Made by a program: the position numbers and the translations under genes | Part shown: one piece after another, positions 44,482 through 52,412 of the stretch | Layout of the letters: the number at the start of each line of letters is the position of its first letter | Numbering within the stretch: the stretch's first letter is position 1 | Notes under the pieces: model-generated | Databases searched by the model: none | Told to the model about the DNA's origin: nothing | The model's input: only the letters and a program-made list of their open reading frames with translations | NCBI GenBank assembly: GCA_046349435.1 | Contig: JAXMCI010000017.1 | Span: forward strand, 62,001-126,000 | DNA: 64,000 nt | DNA from: JAXMCI01 sp046349435 | Lineage (GTDB): Bacteria; Pseudomonadota; Alphaproteobacteria; Dongiales; Dongiaceae | Direction of reading: 5' to 3'

Positions 44482-46052
44482 TGCAGCCGCTCCGCGGGGG
44501 CGGCCGCGGCCGGCTCCTGCAGCATCAGCGCGACCAGCTCGTGCTCGGTCGGCTTGCCGCCGGGCGGTGCGGCGAGCGTCGCGGTCACCCGGCCCTGGCG
44601 CATGATGACGATGCGGTTGGCGAGCCCGATCAGCTCGAGCAGCTCGTCGGTGATCAGCAGGATGCCGAGCCCGGCCGCGGTCAGGCCGCGCAGCAGGGCG
44701 TAGATCTCCTCCTTGGCGCCGGCATCGACGCCGCGCGTCGGGTTGTCGAGCACCAGCAGGCGCGGGCGGCGCACCAGCCAGCGCGCCAGCACGACCTTCT
44801 GCTGGTTGCCGCCGGAGAGCGTGCGGCAGAGGCTCGCCGCGCCTCCCGCCTTGATGCGCAGCTCGCCGATCAGCCGCTCGCTGGCCGCGGTCTCCTCGCG
44901 CCCCCTCCAGATCCCCAGCCGGGTGCTGAAGAGGTCGCCGCCGCTGGCCAGCGAGATGTTCCAGCTGACCGGGACGTCGGTGATCATGCCCTCTGCGTGG
45001 CGCTCCGCGGGGACATAGCCAAGGCCGTCCCGCACCAGCGCGGCGAGATCGGGCGCGGCGGCGGCGCCGCCGGCCAGCGCCACGGTGCCGGTGTCCGGCG
45101 GCACCACGCCGGCGATGCCCTTGCCCAGCGCCGACTTGCCGGAATCGAGCAGGCCGCCGATGCCGAGGATCTCGCCCTCGCGCACCGTCAGCGAGACGTC
45201 CTGGTAGTCGCCGCGGCGGGACAGGCCGGCGACATCGAGCACGGGCGGGCGGGTCTCGACCTGCTGCTGCTCGCGCTCGTGGTAGTAGTCCTCGTCGCGG
45301 GCGCGGCCGACCATCAGCCCGTGCAGCCGCCGCTCGTCAGCCTCGGCCGGATCGACCCGGGCCACCACCTGGCCGTCCTTCATCACGTAGATGACGTCGC
45401 TGATGCGCAGCACCTCGCCCAGCCGGTGCGAGACGAAGAGCACGGAGCCGTGCTCCTTAAGCCGCGCCACCAGCCGGAAGAAGGCGTCCTCCTCGCTGCG
45501 CGCCAGGGCCGAGGTCGGCTCGTCGAGCAGCACCACCGGATAGGCGATGCCGAGCACCGCCTGCGGCACCAGGCAGGCGCGGGCGATCTCGATCGACTGC
45601 CGGACGGAGAAATCGTAGTCACCGGTACGCCGGCGCACGTCGATGTCGAGGCCGATGGTGGCGACAACGCGCTCGGCGACCTCGATCATGCGCCGCCGGT
45701 CGAGCAGCTGGCCCCAGCGCACGAAGCGGTCCTCGTGGCCGAGCAGCAGGTTCTCGTAGACGGCGATGTTGGGAATGAGGGCCTGCTCCTGGAATACCCG
45801 CGAGATGCCGAGCAGGGTGGCGGCGCGGTAGTCGCGCGGCCTGATCTCGCGGCCGTCGAGCTCGATGCGGCCGCGGTCGGCGGGCAGGATGCCGGAGATG
45901 ATGTTGAACAGCGTCGACTTGCCGGCGCCGTTCTCGCCGACGATCCCGGTGATGCCGTTGCGCGCCACCGACAGGCTGACGCCGCTCAGCGCGGCCAGCC
46001 CGCCGAAGCTCTTGCTGACGTCCTCGACGCGCAGGATGGGGGCTTCGGTCAT
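44478..46052 (-). CDS. CUT2 (ribose-type) ABC transporter double ATPase
   Basis: A 524-residue RbsA-like protein with two ATPase halves. The first has a good Walker A (GENGAGKST) but a divergent signature (DFSVRQSIEIARA). The second has a weak Walker A (GLLDSGKSA) and a perfect signature (LSGGNQQKVVLARW). This asymmetry is normal for the family. It lies between the binding-protein and permease genes. Confidence 0.92.
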   Translation of the reverse strand: MTEAPILRVEDVSKSFGGLAALSGVSLSVARNGITGIVGENGAGKSTLFNIISGILPADRGRIELDGREIRPRDYRAATLLGISRVFQEQALIPNIAVYENLLLGHEDRFVRWGQLLDRRRMIEVAERVVATIGLDIDVRRRTGDYDFSVRQSIEIARACLVPQAVLGIAYPVVLLDEPTSALARSEEDAFFRLVARLKEHGSVLFVSHRLGEVLRISDVIYVMKDGQVVARVDPAEADERRLHGLMVGRARDEDYYHEREQQQVETRPPVLDVAGLSRRGDYQDVSLTVREGEILGIGGLLDSGKSALGKGIAGVVPPDTGTVALAGGAAAAPDLAALVRDGLGYVPAERHAEGMITDVPVSWNISLASGGDLFSTRLGIWRGREETAASERLIGELRIKAGGAASLCRTLSGGNQQKVVLARWLVRRPRLLVLDNPTRGVDAGAKEEIYALLRGLTAAGLGILLITDELLELIGLANRIVIMRQGRVTATLAAPPGGKPTEHELVALMLQEPAAAAPAERLH

Positions 46053-46134
46053 CGCGATCGGGCGGTCGACGGGCGGGGCACGGCAGGTCGGGCGGGCGGC
46101 GGCCGGGAGGAGCCCGCCGCCCGTCCGGGCCCGC

Positions 46135-47475
46135 TCAGCCCTTCTTCAGCGGCGACGGGCCGAAGAACGGGATCTTGTAGTGCGCGGCGTACTCCTCCTT
46201 GACCGCCTTGGCCTCGCCGCTCTCGCGCGACTTGGTGTAGGCCTCGGGGTACTTCCAGCCGTCGGGCTTCGGGATGCCGCCCCACTCCAGGTCGATGTCC
46301 ATCGGGAACAGCTCGGCCTGCGGGTCCCAGTCGTTGGCGTGGAGGACCTTCGACATCAGGGCGTAGTCGAAGGGCGCCACGTCGCCGTTGTTGACGTAGC
46401 GGGCGAGGTAAGCGTCGACATTGGCCTTGGTCATGGTGACCGAGCGCCAGCTCATCATCCGCTCGGCGGCGCGCGGCTTCCAGCCATGCATCACGTCGTA
46501 GAGCCGGGTGGTCAGCAGGGCGCCCATATAGGCGGGCACGTTGGCGCTGCTCGCCAGCAGCTTGCCCTGCTTGATCGCCTCGGCCCCGCCGGTCGTGCCG
46601 TCGGCGCCGGACAGGAACACGTCCTTGCCCGGCTGGATGCCGGCGGCGCGCAGCGCAGCGATGCAGCCGTCGGCGACGTCGTCGTTCTGGGCGATGACGC
46701 CGACGATGTTGGGCACCCGCGAGATGAGGTCCTCCATCGCCTTCTGGGAGTCCTCGCGGTTCCACTTGCCGGGCAGCTGGCCGGCGAGCTTGGTCTTGGG
46801 GAAGTCCTTGAACGCGTCGTCGCGGCCGCGGCTGCGGATCAGGTCGGTCGAGTTGCCCTCGACGCCGGTGACGCCGACGATGCTGCCGCCGCCGAACTTG
46901 TCGGTCACCGCCTTCAGCACCTCGGCGGTGACGGCGCGCTCGGCCGAGAACTCCTCGGGCACGGCGTACATGGTGTAGTAGTCGCCGGCCTCGAACGGCG
47001 TGAACCAGGGCAGCGTGCCCCAGGTGTTGTCGAGCCACACCTTGTTCTCGTTGGCGAGCTGCGCGATGCGCTTGATCGAGCCGCCGCCCGGCGCGTGCAG
47101 CAGCACGCCGTTGACCCCGGCCGCGATCTGCTGCTCGAACTGGTTGAGCTGGCGCTCGGAGTCGAGCTGGCCGTCGACCGAGGTGATGTCGAGGCCGAGC
47201 GCCTGCGCTGCGCCGTGCGCGCCGGCATCGGCGTTGGCGCAGTATTCCAGCCGCAGGGTCATCATCAGGTGGGCGATCTTGCCGCTCGGGTCGGCCAGCG
47301 CCACGCCCGGGATGCCGAGCGTGCCCGCGGTGGCGCCGGCGATGACGCTGGCCGAGGCGAAGGCCAGGAAGTCGCGGCGGGACAGGCCGTGCAGGTCGAG
47401 CCGCTCCATGGTGCCGTCGAGCACCTTGCGGTCGGCGTAGTCGGGATAGCGTCGGGGGTCCAGTCGCTTGCCCAT
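46135..47475 (-). CDS. CUT2 (ribose-type) ABC transporter binding protein
   Basis: A 446-residue periplasmic binding protein of the ribose/galactose class, longer than usual because of an N-terminal extension of about 30 residues before a SRRDFLAFAS Tat-type signal (about residues 32-60). The mature part has DSERQLNQFEQQIAAGVNG and ADGTTGGAEAIKQG typical of the family. AGGAGAG lies just before ATG 47475. Confidence 0.88.
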   Translation of the reverse strand: MGKRLDPRRYPDYADRKVLDGTMERLDLHGLSRRDFLAFASASVIAGATAGTLGIPGVALADPSGKIAHLMMTLRLEYCANADAGAHGAAQALGLDITSVDGQLDSERQLNQFEQQIAAGVNGVLLHAPGGGSIKRIAQLANENKVWLDNTWGTLPWFTPFEAGDYYTMYAVPEEFSAERAVTAEVLKAVTDKFGGGSIVGVTGVEGNSTDLIRSRGRDDAFKDFPKTKLAGQLPGKWNREDSQKAMEDLISRVPNIVGVIAQNDDVADGCIAALRAAGIQPGKDVFLSGADGTTGGAEAIKQGKLLASSANVPAYMGALLTTRLYDVMHGWKPRAAERMMSWRSVTMTKANVDAYLARYVNNGDVAPFDYALMSKVLHANDWDPQAELFPMDIDLEWGGIPKPDGWKYPEAYTKSRESGEAKAVKEEYAAHYKIPFFGPSPLKKG

Positions 47476-47528
47476 TTGGATCTCTCCTGTTGTTGCGCTT
47501 CTTGTCCTCGCCGGCCCGGCGCGCCGCC

Positions 47529-48575
47529 TCAACCCTTGGCGACGAACTTGATCTGGCCGGCGTCCTGCACGCGCTCTGCCTTGCCCTGCTCGATCAGCCA
47601 GAGCAGGTGGGTCTGGATGCAGGCCTCGGCGTAGCAGTGGCGCTCGCCGAGGCCGGTGGAGACGGTGTAGTTGAGGTCGGTCTTGACCGGCATCACCTCG
47701 GGCAGCAGCTCCGGGATGGTGATCGGCCGGCGCTCGCGCCTGAGGCAGAAGAGGACGCGGGCCTGGGTGTCGCGCTGCTGCATCTGCATGTGCAGCAGGC
47801 GGCGGCGCGAGCTCGGGCCCGAATAGGCCGACAGGCCATGGCCCTCGAGCAGCAGCTCGGCTCCGTACTCGAGGCAGCGCTCGATCGAGTGCGCGTGCGC
47901 CTTGGCATTGCCGATCGGGTAGGGGCCGAGCGGCGTCGGGTAGTGCATCAGGTCGCCCGGATAGAGCGTGCGCGTGTTCGGGTTCCACAGCCCGATATGG
48001 CCGGGGCAGTGGCCCGGCAGGTGCACCACCTCGAGCCGGAGGCCGCCGACCTCGAGGATGTCGCCGTCCTCGACCGCGCGGTCGACCTCGACCGGGAAGT
48101 TCCAGTACTTGCGCACGATGTCGGGATCGGAGAGGCCGAAGCTCTCGCCCGGCTTCAGGTTGAAGTCGGCCAGCATCTCCTCGGGCGTGATGCCGAGGCG
48201 GGTGATGTTCTCGCGCCGGGTGACGATCATCGGGTCCTCGATGATCGGCTTGTCGAGCGGGTGGCAGACGACCTGGGCGCCGTAGCGCTTCTTCAGCATG
48301 TCGGCGTTGCCGACATGGTCGTAGTGGAAGTGGGTGATGAAGATGTACTTGAGGGCGTTCTTCTCCTTGTCGAGCAGCTCGACCAGGAACTCGCCCATGC
48401 CGTTATTGTGCTCGGGCAGGGTCCAGTTGCCGCTGTCGACCAGCAGGCTCTCGCCCTTGCCGCGGATCAGGTAGACGCCGCTCTGCACGTAGCCGTCGAG
48501 CTCGTCCTCGGCCAGCGGCCCGTGGATGCCGGGGATGCCCCAGCCGTCCGGAGTCTCTGCCCAGAAGAAGATCAT
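47529..48575 (-). CDS. Metallo-beta-lactamase-fold hydrolase
   Basis: A 348-residue protein with the two-metal motif HxHxDH at residues 82-87 (THFHYDHVG) and the further ligands in HLPGHCPGH, LYPGDLM and LLEGHG. The C-terminal 90 residues look like a winged-helix or helical add-on. In this catabolic locus it could open a lactone or cleave an ester or thioester, but the family is too broad to tell. It follows the dehydrogenase gene by 3 bp. Confidence 0.88.
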   Translation of the reverse strand: MIFFWAETPDGWGIPGIHGPLAEDELDGYVQSGVYLIRGKGESLLVDSGNWTLPEHNNGMGEFLVELLDKEKNALKYIFITHFHYDHVGNADMLKKRYGAQVVCHPLDKPIIEDPMIVTRRENITRLGITPEEMLADFNLKPGESFGLSDPDIVRKYWNFPVEVDRAVEDGDILEVGGLRLEVVHLPGHCPGHIGLWNPNTRTLYPGDLMHYPTPLGPYPIGNAKAHAHSIERCLEYGAELLLEGHGLSAYSGPSSRRRLLHMQMQQRDTQARVLFCLRRERRPITIPELLPEVMPVKTDLNYTVSTGLGERHCYAEACIQTHLLWLIEQGKAERVQDAGQIKFVAKG

Positions 48576-48578
48576 CGC

Positions 48579-49934
48579 TCAGCCTCCCTTGCTTGCCGTG
48601 GTCGCGGGACCGCCGCCCGGCCCCCCGGCCGTCGACCCTGCCGTCGACCCGGCCGGCAGGTTGTGCGGCGCGTAGCGCTGGAAGCGGACGTCGGCGGTGA
48701 TCTGGTGGGCGAGCATGCCCTCGACGTGGCAGACCCGGCTCATGATCGGGGCGATCTGCCGGCTGGCCTCGGCGGAGAGCCGCTGGTAGGTCACCGTCTT
48801 GATGAACTTGCCGACCCAGAGGCCGCCGGTGTAGCGGGCCGCCTTGCCGGTCGGCAGCGTGTGGTTGGTGCCGACGCCCTTGTCGCCGTAGGCGACGGTG
48901 CACTCCTCGCCGAGGAACAGGCTGCCGTAGTTGCGCAGCCCGGCGAGATAGAGGTCGTTGCGGCGCGTCATCACCTCGAGATGCTCGGGCGCGTACGCGT
49001 CGCTGACCGCGATCGCCTCCTCGTCGCTGCCCACCACCACGACCTCGCCATGGTCGCGCCAGGCGACCGACGCCACCTCGGCGGTGGGCAGGGTGCGGAG
49101 CTGCGCCTCGACCTCGGCGATCACCGCCCGGCCGAGCGCATCGGAGGTGGTGATCAGCCAGGCCGGGCTGTCCGGCCCGTGCTCGGCCTGGCCGAGCAGG
49201 TCGGTGGCGATCAGCGCCGGGTCGGCCGAATCGTCGGCGATGACGCAGATCTCGGTCGGGCCGGCGATCAGGTCGAGCCCGACCGCGCCGAAGAGCTGGC
49301 GCTTGGCCTCGGCGACGAAGGCGTTGCCCGGGCCGGTGACGAGATCGACGGCGCGCATGCCGAGGCAGCCATAGGCCATCGCCGCCATCGCCTGCACGCC
49401 GCCCAGCACGAAGATCTCGTCGGCGCCCGAGGCGTGCAGCGCGTAGAGGGTCGGCGGGAAGATGCCGGCGCCGTCGCGCGGCGGGGCGGCGGCGACGATG
49501 TGCTCGACGCCGGCGACCCGCGCCGTGCCGACGCTCATGATCGCCGCCGAGACCAGCGGGTACTTGCCGCCGGGGATGTAGCAGCCGACCGTGGCGATCG
49601 GGATCAGCTTCTGGCCCAGCCGGACGCCGGGCTGCAGCTCGACCTCGAACTCCGACAGGCTGTCGCGCTGGCGCCGGGCGAACTCGGTCACCTGCCGGTG
49701 GCAGTAGGCGAAGTCCTCCTTGAAGGTCTCCGGCAGCTCGCGCGCGGTGCGGCGGATCTCGTCGTCGGAGACGCGGAACTCGGCCTTCTCCCACTTGTCG
49801 AGCTGGCGGGCATAGCGGCGCACCGCCTCGTCGCGCTCGGCGGCGATCTCCGCCAGCATGCGACGCACCGTCTCCTCGACCCGGCCGACGTCGCGGGGCT
49901 GCCGCGGTGGCGCCTTCTTCAGGTAGTTCCGCAT
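48579..49934 (-). CDS. HisD/HpsN-family zinc alcohol dehydrogenase (catabolic)
   Basis: A 451-residue histidinol-dehydrogenase fold protein. All four zinc ligands are kept: Gln249 and His252 (GQAEHG), Asp351 (GDKGVGTNH) and His410 (LAHQ). The base pair Glu317-His318 is in APEHLEV. The site is not in a histidine operon but leads a sugar/polyol importer cluster, so oxidation of another alcohol is likelier. HpsN (sulfopropanediol 3-dehydrogenase) is the best-known catabolic relative. Start 49934 places the first operator 38 bp upstream. Confidence 0.82.
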   Translation of the reverse strand: MRNYLKKAPPRQPRDVGRVEETVRRMLAEIAAERDEAVRRYARQLDKWEKAEFRVSDDEIRRTARELPETFKEDFAYCHRQVTEFARRQRDSLSEFEVELQPGVRLGQKLIPIATVGCYIPGGKYPLVSAAIMSVGTARVAGVEHIVAAAPPRDGAGIFPPTLYALHASGADEIFVLGGVQAMAAMAYGCLGMRAVDLVTGPGNAFVAEAKRQLFGAVGLDLIAGPTEICVIADDSADPALIATDLLGQAEHGPDSPAWLITTSDALGRAVIAEVEAQLRTLPTAEVASVAWRDHGEVVVVGSDEEAIAVSDAYAPEHLEVMTRRNDLYLAGLRNYGSLFLGEECTVAYGDKGVGTNHTLPTGKAARYTGGLWVGKFIKTVTYQRLSAEASRQIAPIMSRVCHVEGMLAHQITADVRFQRYAPHNLPAGSTAGSTAGGPGGGPATTASKGG

Positions 49935-49971
49935 CGATGCCTTCGCCTTCCCTCGGGTTCGGGCCTTCTCG

Positions 49972-49985
49972 TGTAAGCGCTTACA
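49972..49985. promoter_or_regulatory. LacI-type operator, perfect 14-bp palindrome
   Basis: TGTAAGCGCTTACA is a perfect palindrome with the central CG typical of LacI-family operators. It lies 38 bp before the HisD-like gene start, where a repressor would block that operon. Confidence 0.8.
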
Positions 49986-50154
49986 TGAAGCCGCTGCCCG
50001 GCCCGGCACGCTTCACCATAAACGCTACGATGCACCGGTTTCGATCGTCAATCGATTTGCTGGCCCGAAAGCTCTATTTCGCCATGCTTGTGCTGCACTG
50101 GCACGTCTTGCTGCGTCGCAATAGAACGGGCCTGGCCGGCGCGTGCGGTGCAGC

Positions 50155-50170
50155 ATGTAAGCGTTTACAT
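50155..50170. promoter_or_regulatory. LacI-type operator, near-perfect palindrome
   Basis: ATGTAAGCGTTTACAT is palindromic except for one base pair and matches the operator at 49972 in its core. It lies 46 bp before the LacI-family gene, so autoregulation is likely. The centres of the two operators are 184 bp apart, which would allow looping. Confidence 0.8.
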
Positions 50171-50215
50171 AAATTGCACATTGTCACGCCTGCAGCGGCG
50201 TTATAGGACTGGGGC

Positions 50216-51319
50216 ATGGCAGCTCCACGGCCGGAGCGGCGCCGTGCGGCCTCGCGGGCGGGCGGCGGCCGCGGGTCGAAGATCACCATCGACCGGATCG
50301 CCGCCGAGGCGGGGGTGTCCACCGCCACGGTGTCGCGCGCCCTCAACCAGCCGGAGAAGGTGAGCGCCGCGGTGCGCGAGCGGGTGCTGGCGGTGATCGA
50401 GCGCCACCACTACGTGCTCGACGGCTTCGCCGTCGGCCTGGCCTCGCGCCGCTCGCGCCTGGTCGGGCTGGTGATCCCGACCATCGCCAACTCGATCTAC
50501 GCGCTCTCCACCCAGGCGATCCAGCAGGCCGCGCAGCGCGCCGGCTACACCGTGCTGGTCGGCGTCTCCGACTTCTCGCCGGAGCGCGAGGAGACGCTGG
50601 TGCACAAGCTGATCGAGCGGCGCGTCGACGGCCTCATCCTGACCGGCGAGACCCGCGCCGCCGCGATCTACGAGAAGCTGCGCCGCAACCGCGTTCCCTT
50701 CATCATCACCTGGCAGCTGGCCCAGGACCCGGCGCTGCCGTCGGTCTCCTTCGACAACCGCCGGGCGACCTTCGCGGCGATCGACCATCTGGTGTCGCTC
50801 GGCCATGGCCGCATCGCCCTGATCTGCGGCCGCACCGAGGTCAACGACCGCGCGCTGGTCCGCCGCGAGGCCTTCCGGGAGGCGATGCGCCGGCACGGGC
50901 TGCCGTTCGAGCCCGGCCTGATCCTGGAGCGCGACTTCGAGTTCGTGCAGGGCCGCAGCGCCATGCACGCCCTGCTGCAGCGCCAGCCGCGGCCGACCGC
51001 GGTGTTCTGCGCCAACGACATCCAGGCGATCGGCGCGCTCTACGAATGCGCCGAGAGCGGCGTGCGGGTGCCCGACGAGATCTCGGTGGTGGGGTTCGAC
51101 GACGTGCCGGCGGCGCAGTACGTCTCGCCGCAGCTCACCACCGTGCGCGTGCCGGCCGAGGAGATGGGCCGCCGCGCCGTCGAGATGCTGCTCGGCGCCA
51201 TCGACGGCAGCGTCGCGCCTTGCCGCATCGAGCTGCCGGTCGACCTCGTGGTGCGCCGCTCCTCCGCCCCGCCGGCCCAGCCGGCGCCGCGGCGCCGGCG
51301 GCGGACCGCCGCCGCCTGA
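50216..51319 (+). CDS. LacI-family transcriptional regulator
   Basis: A 367-residue repressor-type protein. The LacI helix-turn-helix and hinge helix are at about residues 23-75 (TIDRIAAEAGVSTATVSRAL), followed by a periplasmic-binding-protein-like effector domain with VVGFDDVPAA near the C-terminus. A basic N-terminal extension of about 20 residues precedes the HTH. It is divergent from the large importer/dehydrogenase block and flanked by two LacI-type operators, so it most likely controls that block and itself. Confidence 0.93.
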   Translation: MAAPRPERRRAASRAGGGRGSKITIDRIAAEAGVSTATVSRALNQPEKVSAAVRERVLAVIERHHYVLDGFAVGLASRRSRLVGLVIPTIANSIYALSTQAIQQAAQRAGYTVLVGVSDFSPEREETLVHKLIERRVDGLILTGETRAAAIYEKLRRNRVPFIITWQLAQDPALPSVSFDNRRATFAAIDHLVSLGHGRIALICGRTEVNDRALVRREAFREAMRRHGLPFEPGLILERDFEFVQGRSAMHALLQRQPRPTAVFCANDIQAIGALYECAESGVRVPDEISVVGFDDVPAAQYVSPQLTTVRVPAEEMGRRAVEMLLGAIDGSVAPCRIELPVDLVVRRSSAPPAQPAPRRRRRTAAA

Positions 51320-51326
51320 CGGGTCT

Positions 51327-52271
51327 TCAGGCGGCATTGGCCTGCAGCAGCGGGCTGGCATCGCCGGCCAGCGTCCGGGCGAGGAAGGCGGCGATGGCGG
51401 CCATGCCGGAGACGCCGGCCGCCGCTTCGGCGACGGCGTTGTAGTTGGTGTTGATGTTGAGGTCGTAGGTCCAGGCCTTGCCGGCCGCATCGACCAGGAA
51501 CTCGACCGCCGCCACCTCGACCCGGTGCCGCCGCAGGAAGGCGAGATAGCGCGGCAGGTCAGGGATATCGGCGGCGCGGTCGATGACGAAGCGCGGCCGG
51601 TCGGCGGCCGCCGCGGCCGGCAGGGCGCAGAAATCGGCCGGGCAGAGGTTGAAGCCGCCGTCGAGGCCGGAGCGCAGCGCGTAGAGCAGCCGCCCGCCGA
51701 CGAATTCGAGCCGGGTGATGAAGGGATCGCGCGGCGCCAGGTAGCGCTGCACCAGGTAGACGCCGTCGACCGACTCCGGCGCCGCCCCGGCGGCCAGCCG
51801 CTCGCGCAGCGCCTCGGCGCTCTCGAAGCGCTCGATGCCGATGCCCTTGCCGCTGCGGTTCGGCTTGACCAGGAAGGGACCGTCGAGCCCCTCGGCCGCG
51901 GCCGCCAGCCCGGCCGCCCCGAAGGCGACGCGGCTCTCCGGCACGGCCAGCCCCGACGCCGCCAGCGCCGGCAGCAGCGCCGCCTTGCTCATCGCCAGCT
52001 CCAGCGCCTCGCCGCCATTGACGACGCGGCGGCCATGGGCGGCCAGCCAGCGCAGGATGGTGCGGGTCTGCTCGACCGCCAGCGGGTGGTTGCGGGTGTG
52101 CGCCGAGGCGCTCAGCCGGTTGAAGAAGATCCCGTCCGGCGGCGTGTCGCCCAGCGGCAGCGGCTCGCCGTCGAGGAACCATTCCTCGTAGGGCACCCCG
52201 AGCGCCGACAGCGCGGCGCCCAGCGGCTGGAACCACTCGCGGCACTCATGCAGGACGTACACTCGACGCAT
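51327..52271 (-). CDS. RimK-like ATP-grasp ligase
   Basis: A 314-residue ATP-grasp protein. The ATP-binding lysine is in FLVKPNRSGKGIGI and the metal motif in YDLNINTNYN. Such enzymes join a carboxylate to an amine through an acyl phosphate. No substrate or carrier gene is nearby. It is convergent with the LacI gene, with 7 bp between the stops. Confidence 0.8.
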   Translation of the reverse strand: MRRVYVLHECREWFQPLGAALSALGVPYEEWFLDGEPLPLGDTPPDGIFFNRLSASAHTRNHPLAVEQTRTILRWLAAHGRRVVNGGEALELAMSKAALLPALAASGLAVPESRVAFGAAGLAAAAEGLDGPFLVKPNRSGKGIGIERFESAEALRERLAAGAAPESVDGVYLVQRYLAPRDPFITRLEFVGGRLLYALRSGLDGGFNLCPADFCALPAAAAADRPRFVIDRAADIPDLPRYLAFLRRHRVEVAAVEFLVDAAGKAWTYDLNINTNYNAVAEAAAGVSGMAAIAAFLARTLAGDASPLLQANAA

Positions 52272-52412
52272 CGCGGCAACCCTCGGTCAGCCCGGCTCGG
52301 GCAAGGCTGATACTGGGTGGCGGGTCGGCAAGCGTCGAACGAGAAATCCTTGCCGGGTCGTCAAGTTTTCCTTGGCCGAGCGCCTCGCGACGGGGCGGCG
52401 GCCGGCCCGTCC

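Noticed and set aside
48579..49934. Annotation as the biosynthetic histidinol dehydrogenase HisD
   Set aside because: No histidine gene is adjacent, and the gene leads a LacI-controlled importer operon; a catabolic role fits better.
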